From: Nigrospora sphaerica
Taxonomy: Eukaryota > Ascomycota > Sordariomycetes > Amphisphaeriales > Apiosporaceae
NCBI GenBank assembly: GCA_018287875.1
Contig: JAGVVL010000015.1
Location: 992,001-1,056,000 of the forward strand
Length of the DNA: 64,000 nt
Reading direction: 5' to 3'
Shown: positions 11,150 through 22,458 of the stretch, piece by piece
Layout: each line of letters opens with the position of its first letter
Position numbering within the stretch: the stretch's first letter is position 1
Notes under the pieces: model-generated
The model's database searches: none
What the model was told of the DNA's origin: nothing
Seen by the model: the letters and a program-made list of their open reading frames with translations, nothing else
Made by a program: the position numbers and the translations under genes

Positions 11150-11955
11150 GGTCAAGGAGCGGAGATGAGAAATGCCTCGAGCGGGCCCGGTGGTTTGGGG
11201 AAAGTTGCGTTCTCTAGCGGTGCCGTTGGTGAGGCCGGTGAATTGGCCGACAACAGGGTCTGGCTGTTGGTCGGGGACTCGTATATCTCTGGGGGGAGGC
11301 CGAAGCTGTTTGGAGCTTCCCTGACGGGGACGTTGAGGTTCGTCAATTGGAAGCTCTGCCGCGACGATTAGCCGAAGAACAACCGCTGGAACAAAAAGCG
11401 TCACCCCGGCGGACCATGATTCTGGGAGTGGCAGGGATCGTGGAATACACTTCGGTGCCCCGCTTCCGCTTTTCTGCTGCCCAAAGCCCAGCCAAAAGTA
11501 TCGATCTCCCGCTAACCAAAGGTGGGTTAGGTGCCTCTGACATGAGAACATAAGAATAAAGTGTTCGAGTATGGCATCCGTATGTAGCTTCTGCCGCCAG
11601 TCGTAGTCCGGTACGGAGTACGTGGAGGGAGGAACGCGGCTTCCCATCCGTAGCGCACGGGCCCAAGTCGCGTTTGCATGCAAAGTAATCGGGATGTAAG
11701 GGTGCTTGTAGTGGAAATTGCTATTCGGATCTGAGATGCACTTGGACCCCCAACTTTGCTTCGGTTTTCCGATCCCGGGCTCGTTGCGCTTGTCCAAATC
11801 ATCTCTCCGCACCCTCCTTCTTCGCATCATCGTACCCCAGGCAAACCCTCTCTGTGCGGCCCGGCAGTTTCGTCTTTCATTGTGCCCCATCTCCATGTAC
11901 GGTATTTGACACCCTCTTGAGCACCGCTCGGTAGCTGCGTGCCTCTGCTGCTGTC
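11150..11955. other. Divergent promoter region, complex I-like subunit (-) and Shg1-like gene (+)
   Basis: 806 bp between two start codons. Long apparent frames on the minus strand here only extend exon 1 of the upstream gene and have no family resemblance. The last 150 bp before the + start are pyrimidine-rich. Confidence 0.5.
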
Positions 11956-14673
11956 ATGGCCGCCTCCGCCGAGCACACGCCCAACGTGGCGGTTGCCACA
12001 GCGCCAGCACCAGCACCAGCACCACCTGTGCGGAAGTTCAAGGCGTCCGACCTACCGCTGACTTCGGCCACGCGCGCTGCCATTGAAAACCTGGCCCACA
12101 GCTTCAAGAAGAAGGGAGGCTACGATGCCATTCGCAAGCAGGTCTGGGAAAAGTTTGAGGCCAGTGTACGTCCCAAGACCGCACGATTTCCACTCGCCGT
12201 TGCGACTCCGGAGCTAAGACTGAACACACCACAGGATTACGAAAAGCAGGTCACAAAATCAATCGTCGAGGTTGCCGAGACCGAGGTGGAACGCAACCCC
12301 GGCCAACTTCTAACCCTGGATCGCCGCAAGGCGGCTACGCTTATCGACGGAGCTTTAGATCGGTCCGGCGTGTACCAGAAGGCCGAGGAGGTCATCGACC
12401 AGCTCATCGACGTTGAAGCAATTGAGGCGCGGATCCGTGAGCTACGCAAGGCCGAAGTAGGCGAAGAGGTGGCCCTTGCCGAACAGCGGCGTGGCGCCAA
12501 AACCGATCAGGACTACGCAGCCGAGTCGGCCGAGCGTCTGACAGAACGCGAAAAACTCCGCAGGGAACTTAAGGCAAAGGAAGAACAGATACTCGAAGAG
12601 AAGCGCAAAATCGAGCTCGAGGAGAGGAAAAAGCGGGAGCGCGAAGCTGAAAAACTCGAAGCCAAGCGCATCGAAGAACGAGATGCCCGTCGCAGAGAGC
12701 GAGACGCCAAGGAAGCGGAACGAGAAAAGCAGCGCCAGAAAGAACGCGACGAGCGCCGCCTTGCGCGAGAAAAAGAGCGCCAAGCGCGCGATACGGAACG
12801 CGAAGCACGCAGGCGGGAGCGATCACAGGAGCGCGAGCGGCGTGAGAAAGAAAGGCCCGCCGACAGGCCCCGAGACAGAGACCGGGACCGGTCACGAGAC
12901 CGCTCCCGTCATAGACACGGGGACCGAGATCAAGATCGCGACCGAGACCGCGACCGACGAGACCGCAGCCGCAGCCCGCGCCGGCGCGATAGCCGAGAAC
13001 GCAGAAGACGGGACCGATCCCATTCTCCTCGCACCGAGAGGCCACGAGCAAAGTCGGAAACATCGAAGAAGCAACTCACCAAAGAAGATCTCGAGAGGAT
13101 TGAGCAGGACGCGCTGGCTGACCTTTTGCGCGAAAGCACGGGAAGCACGGCCAAGGCGCCCGAGATCGAGATTGACGAGGCTCTCATACCACCGCCGCGC
13201 AAGGTCAAGCCTGCATCGGCCATCCAGCCTCTTCGTCGAGACTCGCCAAGATCAGTCTCTGTTGCCGAGGGCAAAAAGATACCAGAACTCGTCAAGACAG
13301 AATCCAAGGATTCGTCCAAGCAACCGACAGCCACGAAAGATGTCAAAGACATCCCGAAACCCAAAGATAGTGCTCCTACAAGAGATTCTAAGAAAGGCAT
13401 CAAGATGGAAATCGACGGTGTCCAAGAACCGAAGCCGGAGAAGGAGGCAGAGAAACCGAGAGACCCTGCCCCAGCCAAAGCGGCCAAAGATGCTAGGGAT
13501 AGCTTCAGCTCGAAGCCCTCGGAGGAGCGGCGTGGCAGTGTTGCTACTTCGGCCCGCGACTCTCGCGACCGGCCGCGCATGCGTGATGATGAAAGGAAGC
13601 GCGAGCACGGTCGGGATCGCAGCCGATCGCGCCCTCGAGCCGATCGCCGAGAGCGAAGTAGGTCGAGAGATCGCGCAGAGCTGGATCGGAGAGAGCGGAG
13701 AGAGCGCAGCCGCACGAGGGAGCGATTTCCCTTTGAAAACAACTACAGACCCGGCGAGGTCAGCAGCCGCGCCAGGAACCGTTCGCGGTCCAATCCTCGA
13801 GCCGACCGAGACCGTCGGGAACGGAGTCGCTCTCGGACCCGGAGGGACAGAAGCCGCTCACTCGACTGGTACAAGCCTAGAGAGCGCAGCCGCAGCCGAG
13901 CGCGTGATGACCGGACCAGAAGAGAGCGCAGTCGGTCGAGGACCAAACGCGACAGATCTCGTTCGACCCGGGCTAGACCTGAAAGAAGAGACAGGAGCCG
14001 GTCCAGGGCACGGACTCCGCGCCGTGACCCCAGCCCCCCAGCCAGACGAGAGCGCAGCCGGGAGAGAGAGGGAGAAAAGGCCCGCGAGAAGCACGAGAAA
14101 CGACGCGAACGGAGAAGTCGCTCACCATCTCGGCCGGCTACGTCGAGCAGGCGAGAGGTGCAAGTCACGGACGCCGAGGCGTGGAAAGAGGGCGAGATCA
14201 AGAAGCGCGAACAGGAAGCTAAGGCCTACCTGGCTGCCCAGCGGCAAGCCCGTGAGAAGGGCCTACCTGTTCCGGGCTGCGACGACAGGCGGAGTACTGG
14301 CGATCGGTCTCCCGAAATGAAGCGGAACAGGGCACCCGAGGAAATTGATCGATACCGTCCAGGAGAACGGGACCGCGACCGCGACCGCGATAGACGACGT
14401 GACCGCAGCCGTGATTCTCGTCGCGACAGAGAGCGAGAACGCGGGACTGACAGAGAGGAGCGGCACGAGAGACGTCGCAGCCGCTCCCGAAGCCGGCGCC
14501 GCGACCACGACCGCGACCGCAGCCGAGATCGAAGGGACAGGGACCGTTCACGTGAGCGTGCTCGTGACCACGATCGAGACAGACGGGTCCGGCGTGATCG
14601 CAGCACCGAGTCGAGAAGAGACGGGCGGCGCGATAGGAGCCGTGACCGCCGACGGAGCCGCACCCCCCGCTAG
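11956..14673 (+). CDS. SHG1: COMPASS subunit Shg1 / BOD1-like protein with long R/D/E/S-rich tail
   Basis: Two exons, 11956..12165 and 12235..14673, with a 69-bp intron (donor GTACGT, acceptor CACAG), give 882 residues. After an Ala/Pro-rich leader comes the Shg1 domain: FKASDLPLTSATRAAIENL, then FKKKGGYDAIRKQVWEKFE, and across the splice DYEKQVTKSIVEVAETEVE. Shg1 is a small subunit of the Set1/COMPASS histone H3-K4 methyltransferase, and human BOD1 and BOD1L share the domain. A coiled-coil stretch of Glu/Arg/Lys (about 190-310) follows, then roughly 550 residues dominated by RD, RE, RS and SR dipeptides, as in spliceosome-associated or BOD1L-like proteins. Yeast Shg1 is far shorter, so most of this protein is tail. 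The composition creates long spurious frames on both strands. The intron length is a multiple of three and has no stop, so retention would add 23 residues. Confidence 0.82.
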   Translation: MAASAEHTPNVAVATAPAPAPAPPVRKFKASDLPLTSATRAAIENLAHSFKKKGGYDAIRKQVWEKFEASVRPKTARFPLAVATPELRLNTPQDYEKQVTKSIVEVAETEVERNPGQLLTLDRRKAATLIDGALDRSGVYQKAEEVIDQLIDVEAIEARIRELRKAEVGEEVALAEQRRGAKTDQDYAAESAERLTEREKLRRELKAKEEQILEEKRKIELEERKKREREAEKLEAKRIEERDARRRERDAKEAEREKQRQKERDERRLAREKERQARDTEREARRRERSQERERREKERPADRPRDRDRDRSRDRSRHRHGDRDQDRDRDRDRRDRSRSPRRRDSRERRRRDRSHSPRTERPRAKSETSKKQLTKEDLERIEQDALADLLRESTGSTAKAPEIEIDEALIPPPRKVKPASAIQPLRRDSPRSVSVAEGKKIPELVKTESKDSSKQPTATKDVKDIPKPKDSAPTRDSKKGIKMEIDGVQEPKPEKEAEKPRDPAPAKAAKDARDSFSSKPSEERRGSVATSARDSRDRPRMRDDERKREHGRDRSRSRPRADRRERSRSRDRAELDRRERRERSRTRERFPFENNYRPGEVSSRARNRSRSNPRADRDRRERSRSRTRRDRSRSLDWYKPRERSRSRARDDRTRRERSRSRTKRDRSRSTRARPERRDRSRSRARTPRRDPSPPARRERSREREGEKAREKHEKRRERRSRSPSRPATSSRREVQVTDAEAWKEGEIKKREQEAKAYLAAQRQAREKGLPVPGCDDRRSTGDRSPEMKRNRAPEEIDRYRPGERDRDRDRDRRRDRSRDSRRDRERERGTDREERHERRRSRSRSRRRDHDRDRSRDRRDRDRSRERARDHDRDRRVRRDRSTESRRDGRRDRSRDRRRSRTPR

Positions 14674-17600
14674 CGGAGTGGGCGTGCTACCTTCACCCCT
14701 TGGCCTTCTATTACCGACTAGCTACTGTGGATGAATGCGGTGACGGATGTTGCTGGCGAGCTACCCGTGGCATGCCGTGCTCTATACGATAGGGGGCCAA
14801 GGTTTGATAACCTGGGATGGGGACGTAATGAAGAGGGCTCCGAGTCGGTCGTGGTTCGGCGTTACGAGGTAGACTCTGGCTTTTGCTTGTATTTCAGATA
14901 CCCCTCCTCCTTACATGGCAGGCGTTGGAAGCTACGTCGACTGTACAGGCACGTGCTAGTAAATGGGCATTTGACAGGAACATGGCGCTGCACGTGAGTG
15001 ATGCCGTTCTTGTAATGCGCGCCGGTGAGACACGACAGTGCCGATGCGCCGAGGGGTACAGGCATCCGGGACTTGGTCAAGCACCGTGTTCCTCGCGGCT
15101 TCCACGGACGCCACATCCTGGCGGCGGTTTGGCTCTGCACAGGGTTCGGGCGCACGAGGGTTTGAAACCGGGCCGTCTGTTGTGTGGTCGGACGAGATTG
15201 CATTCAGATGGTGGGAGAGAAGGGGACACAAGGGGGCAAGAGCTAGTTATTATTGTAGCAAGACAGCATGACTGCCCCTCGTCCGTCCCATCTTTTAAGG
15301 AACCCTGGGTTAGGGGCGCGGAGGGAGGGACTGAAACAAACAGAAGGCCAGGCGCTTCGGAGGAATACCTGTCTATGCGGCTGATGAAACATAGGGCGAA
15401 AACGGCACATGGCGCGCATAAGCACGCGTTGAGCGTGCGTGGGCTTCCCCCGTGGACCTGAGGGCTGGAGGCTGCGGCTCCAAGTACATGTCGGCATGCA
15501 GATCATATCATATCAGACGACGAGCCACGGGGTTAGGGTGAGAGGCGAGGCGCACATGCAAGCAATTTGTCCCGCTTGCGGATCGTATGTTCCCAGTGCT
15601 GGGCTACCACCTAGGTACCGAGGAATGACGGGCCTTATCCGCGAGAGTTGACCCGATGCTGCCGGGAGCCGGCAGGGCGACCGAGGCAACGTGCCGGGGG
15701 ATAGTGAGGGAAAAGGGCAAAAGCAGGGAGGCAGGGGTTCGCATACATTGTGGTGGCATAGTCACAACCTCAGCTTGCGGCGCTGAAGAAGATGATGTAC
15801 TAGGTATCCTATGCGTAGCCCCCGAACTATGCATGCGGAACCATGCATATCGGTACGACACGGGGAAGTTTTGGTAGTACACGGAGATGAAGCATCCCGT
15901 GTACCACATACCATGTATACCACGTCTACTTTAAGTACGTTCAACGGCTACAGAGGTGGCGGCCTACCTGTAGCCTGGATAAACGCAGCGCCGGTGACTC
16001 GCCCCGACCGGGAGGGAGCCGGAGGCTGCACACGGAAAGACGGCCGTCGGCCATCTACTGAGGACTATCCGTACTAGTTGGACGGAAGAGAAAGGCCGGC
16101 CTGGGTCGAGCATTCCAGGCAAAGCTGGAAGGGGACGAGGATCAGGGGTGCTCTCGTTCGCTTGGCAGCGCTGGAGAGGGGAAGACTGCCAGGCGGGCGA
16201 GGTTGTCCCAAACTCTCAGCCGCCGAGGCTGCAGGGGAGGGGACATTGGCAGCCCCGCCACCCGATATGGCGACAGGCTCGCATTCCACTATGAGCGCAC
16301 TAACCGCGGGCAATGCAGCGGACGTAGTGCTGCCTGGATACTGGCCGGGTGGTGGATAGCGCAGCCGAGAGAGCCAGCAACACAGGCTCCAGGACAGGTA
16401 CGCCTGCTGCCGGTTGATCAGCCCTCCCTCCTTCCGTTGCCGCCCATGGCTATGTACTTGCGCAGGGTACGGAACAAGAAGCTGATGAAAGGGTAGCGTC
16501 ATGCATCAGCGATTCCCCCGACCGCCGCCTATTGGCATTTGATCGGGGGGCGTACGCTGGCATTCGGGAGGGATCTGCACCTAACGAGGGAGCGAAGGTA
16601 CTGGAGTCGAGGGAAGGTCACAATACATCGTACCAGGCGACCGTGGGCAGATGGAGAAGGCACTGGCTTGGCTCTTTATTGCCCCCGTCGCTCTTTAGGT
16701 TCAATGCTCTGCGCTCCCAGCCGTGCGGCGCTGCTCTCACGAACAATCTACTTGTACCTTTGGAACCACAGGTGAGAGAGCAATTCGTCATCCGGTCCTC
16801 CAAGCCTGGACACTGCCCTTTCATCCCGATCGCCAGCCAACACGCTGGATTCTTCCACACTCTCCTCACTTCTTCTTCAAACACGTTCTCGCCTGCTTTA
16901 CCTCGTCACCCTCGCCTCCCCCTCCCTCGTCTTTTTTTGCCCTGCCGCCCGGCAGCCGAGAGCGCGCGTCTGCATTAAAGAACGTGCCCGATCGTCTCGC
17001 ACAACGCACTTCCTGTAACTGATCCTCCGATATCCGCCGATAGCGACGACTCGCGCGCGGGCACTCTACAACCACAAGACCGCACGCACTGCACTGCACA
17101 AGCACGGAAGCGGGTAACAAGCCAACGAACAACGCTTGAAGGATCAACGTAGCTGGGCCTGTGTCAAAAGGCTATTGGCGCATCACAGGTCGGCCTGCTG
17201 CGACGCTGCCCACTTCTTCCGTCATTTTCTTCTCCTCCCAAGGCCTGCCTGTCGTTTCGCCCGGCACCCGCGCGCCCGACGCCTCTGTTTGCACTTGCGC
17301 TGCGTAGCGCCCGAGCCCATTGAAACGACGGCCCAGTTCCCGCCAACGTTGATCCGTCCGCCTGGTAAACCCATCCACAGCTCAGCCAATCCACCGCTCC
17401 CAGGACCCGACTCCAACAACCCCATTCACTTCTTCACCGGCATTCCCGATCATCGATTTCCATTCGCATACGCGCCTCTGCTTGTTTCCTTCCGCCGACT
17501 TCCTTTTGTCACCGGCTTCGTTCTGGTTTTTGGCCCATCTTTTCTTTTTTACTCAGTCTTCCCTTCACAATCGGTCCGGGCGAGCCTCGGACACTTCCAT

Positions 17601-17831
17601 TTCAACCACCAAACAACAACACCCATTCCTCTTCCCTTGAATCGGTCCGCCCGGCAGGCCCAAACGCGCCGCTTCGAGTTGGTTCGGTCAATCGAGGGCC
17701 TCCCTTCCTCGAGCCACACGGACCCGAATGAGCGACCGCCGACGATAACAGGTCGCCCTCGTTTCCGGCTACTTTTGCACGACGACGACGACCACCACCA
17801 CCACCGTCCGCGACGACGAATTCGAACATAC
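14674..17831. other. Intergenic region with long pyrimidine-rich leader
   Basis: About 3.2 kb between two + strand genes. From 14674 to about 16850 I see only short frames without family resemblance. From about 16860 to 17830 the + strand is strongly C/T-rich (CTTC, CCTC, TTTTTT runs). This is typical of a long 5' untranslated leader for the Ssh4-like gene and could itself contain a leader intron. The open frame that runs through it into the Ssh4 start is probably not translated. Confidence 0.5.
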
Positions 17832-19406
17832 ATGTCGTCTCCAGACATGATGAACGGCGTCATTATAGGGCTGCTGTCATCCTTTGGCTCGGCCATCCTG
17901 ATCGCCCTGATCTTCCTCGTCATCTACTTTGTCCTCTACACACCGTCCGGTCGCATTCTTCTCGACCGCTTCGGTCGCCCCGGCGAATATGACGACGAGC
18001 AGGCTTTCGCGAGGGAGGAGGCCGAGGCCTTGGAGACCATGGATGACCTGCAGCGGACCGAGTACCTAAGGGCAAAGGGTAGGCTCGCCCCGCTTCGCTA
18101 CCTCGGCCCCGGATGACATGGATACTGACACGGTGCGCCGCAGCTTTCATCCAAGGAAACCCACCAGAGTCGGTCCAGACGGACATTTCTTTATCACAAT
18201 ACCTCGCCATCCAGGAGAAGGGCGTATCGGCTTGGGAATTCGAGCCCGAGCTGGAGATAGCAAATTGTTTCGTCGAGGCCCGGACCGAGATCGAGTTTTT
18301 CGACTCGGAATGCACCGTCATGAGCAATCTGCCTGTCCCTAAACAAAACGAAGTCTACTACTGGGAAGCGAAGATCTACGACAAGCCCGAGAGCACGCTT
18401 CTCAGCATTGGTATGGCCACCAAGCCATACCCTCTGTTTCGACTTCCAGGTGAGGCGTTCCGCTCCGCTCCGCGCCCGCTGCGTGTACTGACGGCGGGTG
18501 ACAGGCTTCCACAAGTACTCAGCAGCATACACATCCACCGGCCACCGGCGGTACAACCAGCCTTTTAACGGAACGCCATATGCACCCCCGTACGTCCAGG
18601 GCGATGTTATCGGCGTCGGATACCGACCCCGAACCGGTACCATTTTCTTCACTCGCAATGGCAAGAAACTCGAGGATGTCATCCACGGCGTCAAAGGACC
18701 CAACTTCTTCCCGGCCGTGGGAGCCAACGGGCCCTGCACCGTTCACGTTAACTTTGGCCAGGCAGGGTTTGTCTTTATTGAAGCCAACGTGAAGAAATGG
18801 GGACTGGCACCTATGACGGGCAGCCTGGCCCCCCCTCCGCCCTACGGCAGTGAACAAGGCAGCATTCTCCTCGAGTCGGGCCGGAAGGATGGCTACTCGG
18901 GTTCGCCCTCGGCCGCTCACAGCTACTCGCACTACACCGGCCGCGGCCCCATATTAGACCCTGCGCACTCACGAACGAGAAGCGGGAACTTTAGGGTGCT
19001 TCCTCCAACGAGCCCCGGACCTCAGCGTAGCCCGACTGACATTTCGCTGGCCCAGCTTGTGCCGTCGGACGAAAACGGTGAAGCAAGCGGCAGCGGCGCC
19101 GCGGGGACATCGGGGGCGTCGGGGGATCACGTGGTGGACATTGTGGGACTGGGTTTGCGGCATGAGGCTCACCCGCCGCCTGAGTATTCGAGTCCCGATC
19201 ACTCGGAGGACGAGAGCCCGCGCAGCAGTTCGGAGAGTGACCGGCGGCCGCTGATGCGGAGCGGGCGGAGTCGTGGGGCCTCGGCGGCGGCTCTACGGCC
19301 CTCGAACCAGCCGCCGATTCCCAGTTATAGTGACGCTCTGCGGCAGGGTGCTGGCCGTGATAGGAGCCGCAGCGACAGTGCCATGCCGGGACACCGAAGT
19401 GGCTGA
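17832..19406 (+). CDS. SSH4: Ssh4/Ear1-like SPRY-domain membrane adaptor for Rsp5 ubiquitin ligase
   Basis: Three exons, 17832..18078, 18144..18449 and 18505..19406, encode 484 residues. An N-terminal transmembrane helix spans about residues 9-35 (VIIGLLSSFGSAILIALIFL...). A SPRY/B30.2 domain follows at about 130-270, with EVYYWEAKIYDKP, LSIGMATKPYPLFRLPGFH, GDVIGVGYRP and IFFTRNGKKLEDV. The Ser/Pro/Gly-rich C-terminal tail carries two PY motifs, PPPY (295-298) and PPEY (409-412), which bind WW domains of Rsp5/Nedd4 ligases. In yeast Ssh4 and Ear1 have this layout and direct membrane cargo to multivesicular bodies and the vacuole. The start is chosen because the membrane helix begins a few residues later. 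A much longer upstream frame overlaps the pyrimidine-rich leader and lacks homology. Confidence 0.92.
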
Positions 19407-21391
19407 GAAGACGGAATAACGAAGCACTCCGCTCAAGGTTCCGTGCCTCCCTGTGCCTGTTTGAAGGGCCAATATTGCCCACTGCGTTTTACTGCGTTCT
19501 TGCGAGAAAGTGAAGCCTTTTTTTTTTTTTTTTACACAGTTACATTGGGGCCGGCGTTTGGGAGGGACAAGAAGCCACCCTGATTTGGAGCCTATGTTTG
19601 GTTTGATGAGGCACGGCACACGAGACGGGAGGAATAGCAGTCCTCGACCGTCGGCGTCATTCCTAAGGCAAGCGGGGCCTTTTGATCTCCCCTTGAAGGG
19701 AGGAGGTATGCGTGCATGCAGGGCAACGGAGCAGGCCACACGGAGTTTCAGAAGGCAAGACCTAGGGCTCTATTTCTTCAATACACACTTAGCGTCCTGG
19801 ACCAAATGCCGTGTTCGTCGTCTTGTCTCGCCGTGGGGCTCTCTGGGAAGACGCGTAGCGGAAGGCCGTGTTACAGCCTCGGCAAAAGAGCCATGTCTTG
19901 ATAACGGGCAGTGAACGAGTGGTTAGGTCATGTACTTTCAGACGCCAATCCCCTCTTTCAGCCCTTCTCCAGTGTCATTCCCTCTACTAGTGCCTCTCTA
20001 CTGTGTACGGTGGCACGTCTAGCTCAGCCGGTTGTTCGCCCCGCGTTTAACTAGCGAGAAATGAGGAAGCCGGAAAAAGACCAATAAGATGTCTTGCGCC
20101 ACATATCAAGTTTACGGAGGGGCTTCAATCTTGAATGCCACTTTCAGAAAGCTTCGTGACTCCTCGTCATTTAATCATTTCCAGTAAACGAGCCATTCCT
20201 GATTAAAACGGAGGCAAATGTGGGCATCTACTATACAGAGATGAGAAAAGAAAGTGACGGCGCGGACCAGCAGGTCGGCTGGGGCCGAAGGGGATGTCCC
20301 GGCTGCGCTTCACCTCGTCTTCTCGCGTTCCGCGGAACCGATACACAGAGGAGCCGGCCGGAGCCCGTGGCAGCGTCAACTATTTGGCCCTCTACGGCGG
20401 ACAGCCGGTGGATCGACTCCTCCATAACCGCCACCTCGTCCCCGGCAGCAACCGCAGAGGGAAGCGGAAAGGCGCAAGAGGCTGCGCTATCTGTTGTACG
20501 CAGGGGTCGCACTCTCCTGCAACATGGATGGCAGGCACATCCAGAGGGTCGGATGCCGCGCCCGCAGCGCCTGGGTATTTGTGATGGGCAGGCTTTGAGG
20601 CAATAGCCGTTTTCCGGGTCGTTGGCCGGGGTCGCGAAAGCCTGCTAGGGTGGCCAGAGTAGCCGACCAGACCAAAAAGCGACAAGGAAGCATCAGCTTC
20701 GTGTTGAAGAACGCACTTCCATACTTCCTTGTAATACTATTGGTTGGAAACGGTTCGAGACTTGAGCGACACGGTCCTCATCTCACGCAGCATTGGTAGA
20801 GTATCACAGGAACCGGGAGTAGAGGGATTGGCCAACCGCTTCGCCTGTGAATTTCCGTATACATGTAAGAATTGGGGAAGTGAGGCTCGGTGCTGCCTTT
20901 TTAATTTAAACTGCGCCTTCGGTACTTTGAGTTGGGTTGCAACGGGGCAACGGGGATGGATGTTTTCATAGGGTGGGTTCGCATCCCAGCGGATGATTCC
21001 GGCGCAGGCCATATCCAGTAGGGTTGCGATCCGAGCAACGCAGCTGCCCCACTATCGAGCAACGTCCATTGGAACTCCGGATTCCAACCAGGCTGGGACT
21101 TGACCAGCTCTTTCCTTCTTCTCGTGTAAGTATATGCATAGTGTGCATACGTTTCTAAATTGCTGATTTACATTAGGTACATCCTAGTTGACGGCAGTTG
21201 TGTGTACCTGGCCTGGCGACGGGCAAACTGCACCGGCATCAACACCCAAAGCTCCTCTTGGTAACAGCTCGGGAAACACCCTCGTCCTCGTGTCCCTCTC
21301 CGTTCCTCTCGCATCCATCACTGGCCGAGGCAGCCAACAAAAGACAAGACCTCCTGTTTGCCGTCGAGCCTGCCGCCCAGCAGTGGTCAAA
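19407..21391. other. Intergenic region, nothing recognised
   Basis: About 2 kb with a T16 tract near 19518..19533, probably in the Ssh4 3' region. There is a tRNA-A-box-like TAGCTCAGCCGG near 20012, with no B box or acceptor pairing behind it. No open frame here has recognisable coding character. Confidence 0.5.
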
Positions 21392-21951
21392 ATGGTAAGC
21401 AATCGGACAAGTCGTCGCCCCGCCCCACCGACCATTCCCACTCACCCCCCTCTGTCGCTCGCCCCGGTACCCCGTACCTGCACACCCCCCGAGCAAAAGC
21501 CCCCGGACGGTAACAAACGGGCTAACGGAGGCCCCTCCTCTTTCCCCCCCCCTCCTTCCAGAACAAGGACGGGCACTTCACGCAGGTGCACCTGCAGCGG
21601 GGCCGGGACGCGGACCTCTTCGACGACTTCACGCACGACCGGCTGCCGGCCGACGACGTGTACGTGCCGCCGCACCACCAGCCCGTCAACCCCGAGGACG
21701 AGGACGACGTGGTGCCCGACCAGCACGCCGCCTTCGGCATCGCCCGCGCCACCCAGGCCCGCCGCGAGCCCGCCTGGCGCGACCTCGGCCTCGCCGACCT
21801 CATGCGCCGCGGCCCCCTGCCCGGCGGCGCCGCCCTCCCCGCCGCCGGCACCGCCGCTGCCGCCGGTGCCGCCGGTGCCGCCGCCGGCGCCCCCGTCTCC
21901 GGTAAGCGAGGCCCGTCGATCGGCGCCCGGGCCGCCCAGCTGCCGCGGTGA
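21392..21951 (+). CDS. Small acidic protein of unknown function (130 aa)
   Basis: Read as an ATG-only first coding exon (21392..21394), a 167-bp intron with donor GTAAGC and a C/T-rich acceptor (CCTTCCAG), then exon 2 at 21562..21951. The product begins MNKDGHFTQVHLQRGRDAD and continues with DDFTHDRLPADDVYVPPHHQ, an acidic patch EDEDDVVPD, ATQARREPAWRDLGLADLM and an Ala/Gly-rich low-complexity end. I do not recognise the family. Codon third positions are very GC-rich and the acidic frame is clean, so it looks coding. The 3' end is uncertain: a GTAAGC donor at 21902 lies inside exon 2, and splicing there could switch to other open frames continuing to about 22060-22120. It lies tail to tail with Trs31. 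Confidence 0.5.
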
Positions 21952-22458
21952 AGAAGGAGAAGACGGAGCCGGCCATCTTGTTGGGGGAACGACCGGGTTG
22001 GCTGGCGAGACTGCCTGTCGAGACAAATGGCCGACCGGGGACGGGAGCTGGGGTGCTTGAGTGTGCGACGTGGAAGCGACGGACTGCGGGCTACATGGGA
22101 ACGGGACAGGCGCCTGTTACCTAGATCACGAACAGGCAGTAATGGACAGTTGGGCACACCTATGAACGCGAGATGCTGATGTGCGATAAATGCAAAAAGG
22201 CAGCCACCGCCATGGTCCGCTCCGCGCTGTACGTAACGAAAATGAAAGTGGCAGTATGATATCATGATTTGCCTGAAGGCCTGGTGACAGATCCAGCAAC
22301 TCCCGCCCAATGTCCCATTGATGATCCGGAACGCCATGCCATGATAAACCCAGCCACCGGGCCCTTCGCCCCCTTTCTTCCAGCGTCCTGCCGACCCCGT
22401 CCTCCTCCTCGTCCTTCTTTACCTCCTACTCGGGCCGGGGGGAGGGGAGCCGTCGGCC
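21952..22458. other. Intergenic region between convergent genes
   Basis: 507 bp between the 3' ends of the 130-aa gene (+) and Trs31 (-). Nothing beyond probable 3' untranslated sequence, unless the upstream gene is extended by an extra exon. Confidence 0.45.

Noticed and set aside
12683..14320. 545-codon frame overlapping the Shg1-like gene on the same strand
   Set aside because: It is a by-product of CGN-GAN repeat codons in the R/D/E-rich tail. It has no start context, no homology and a repetitive Arg/Ser/Thr composition.
20008..20080. tRNA-like A box (TAGCTCAGCCGG)
   Set aside because: No B box, no TPsiC arm and no acceptor-stem pairing downstream.
21188..22060. 290-codon frame overlapping the 130-aa gene
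   Set aside because: It is in another frame, made of Pro/Ser/Arg/Thr from GC-rich codons, and crosses a clear GTAAGC..CCAG intron.
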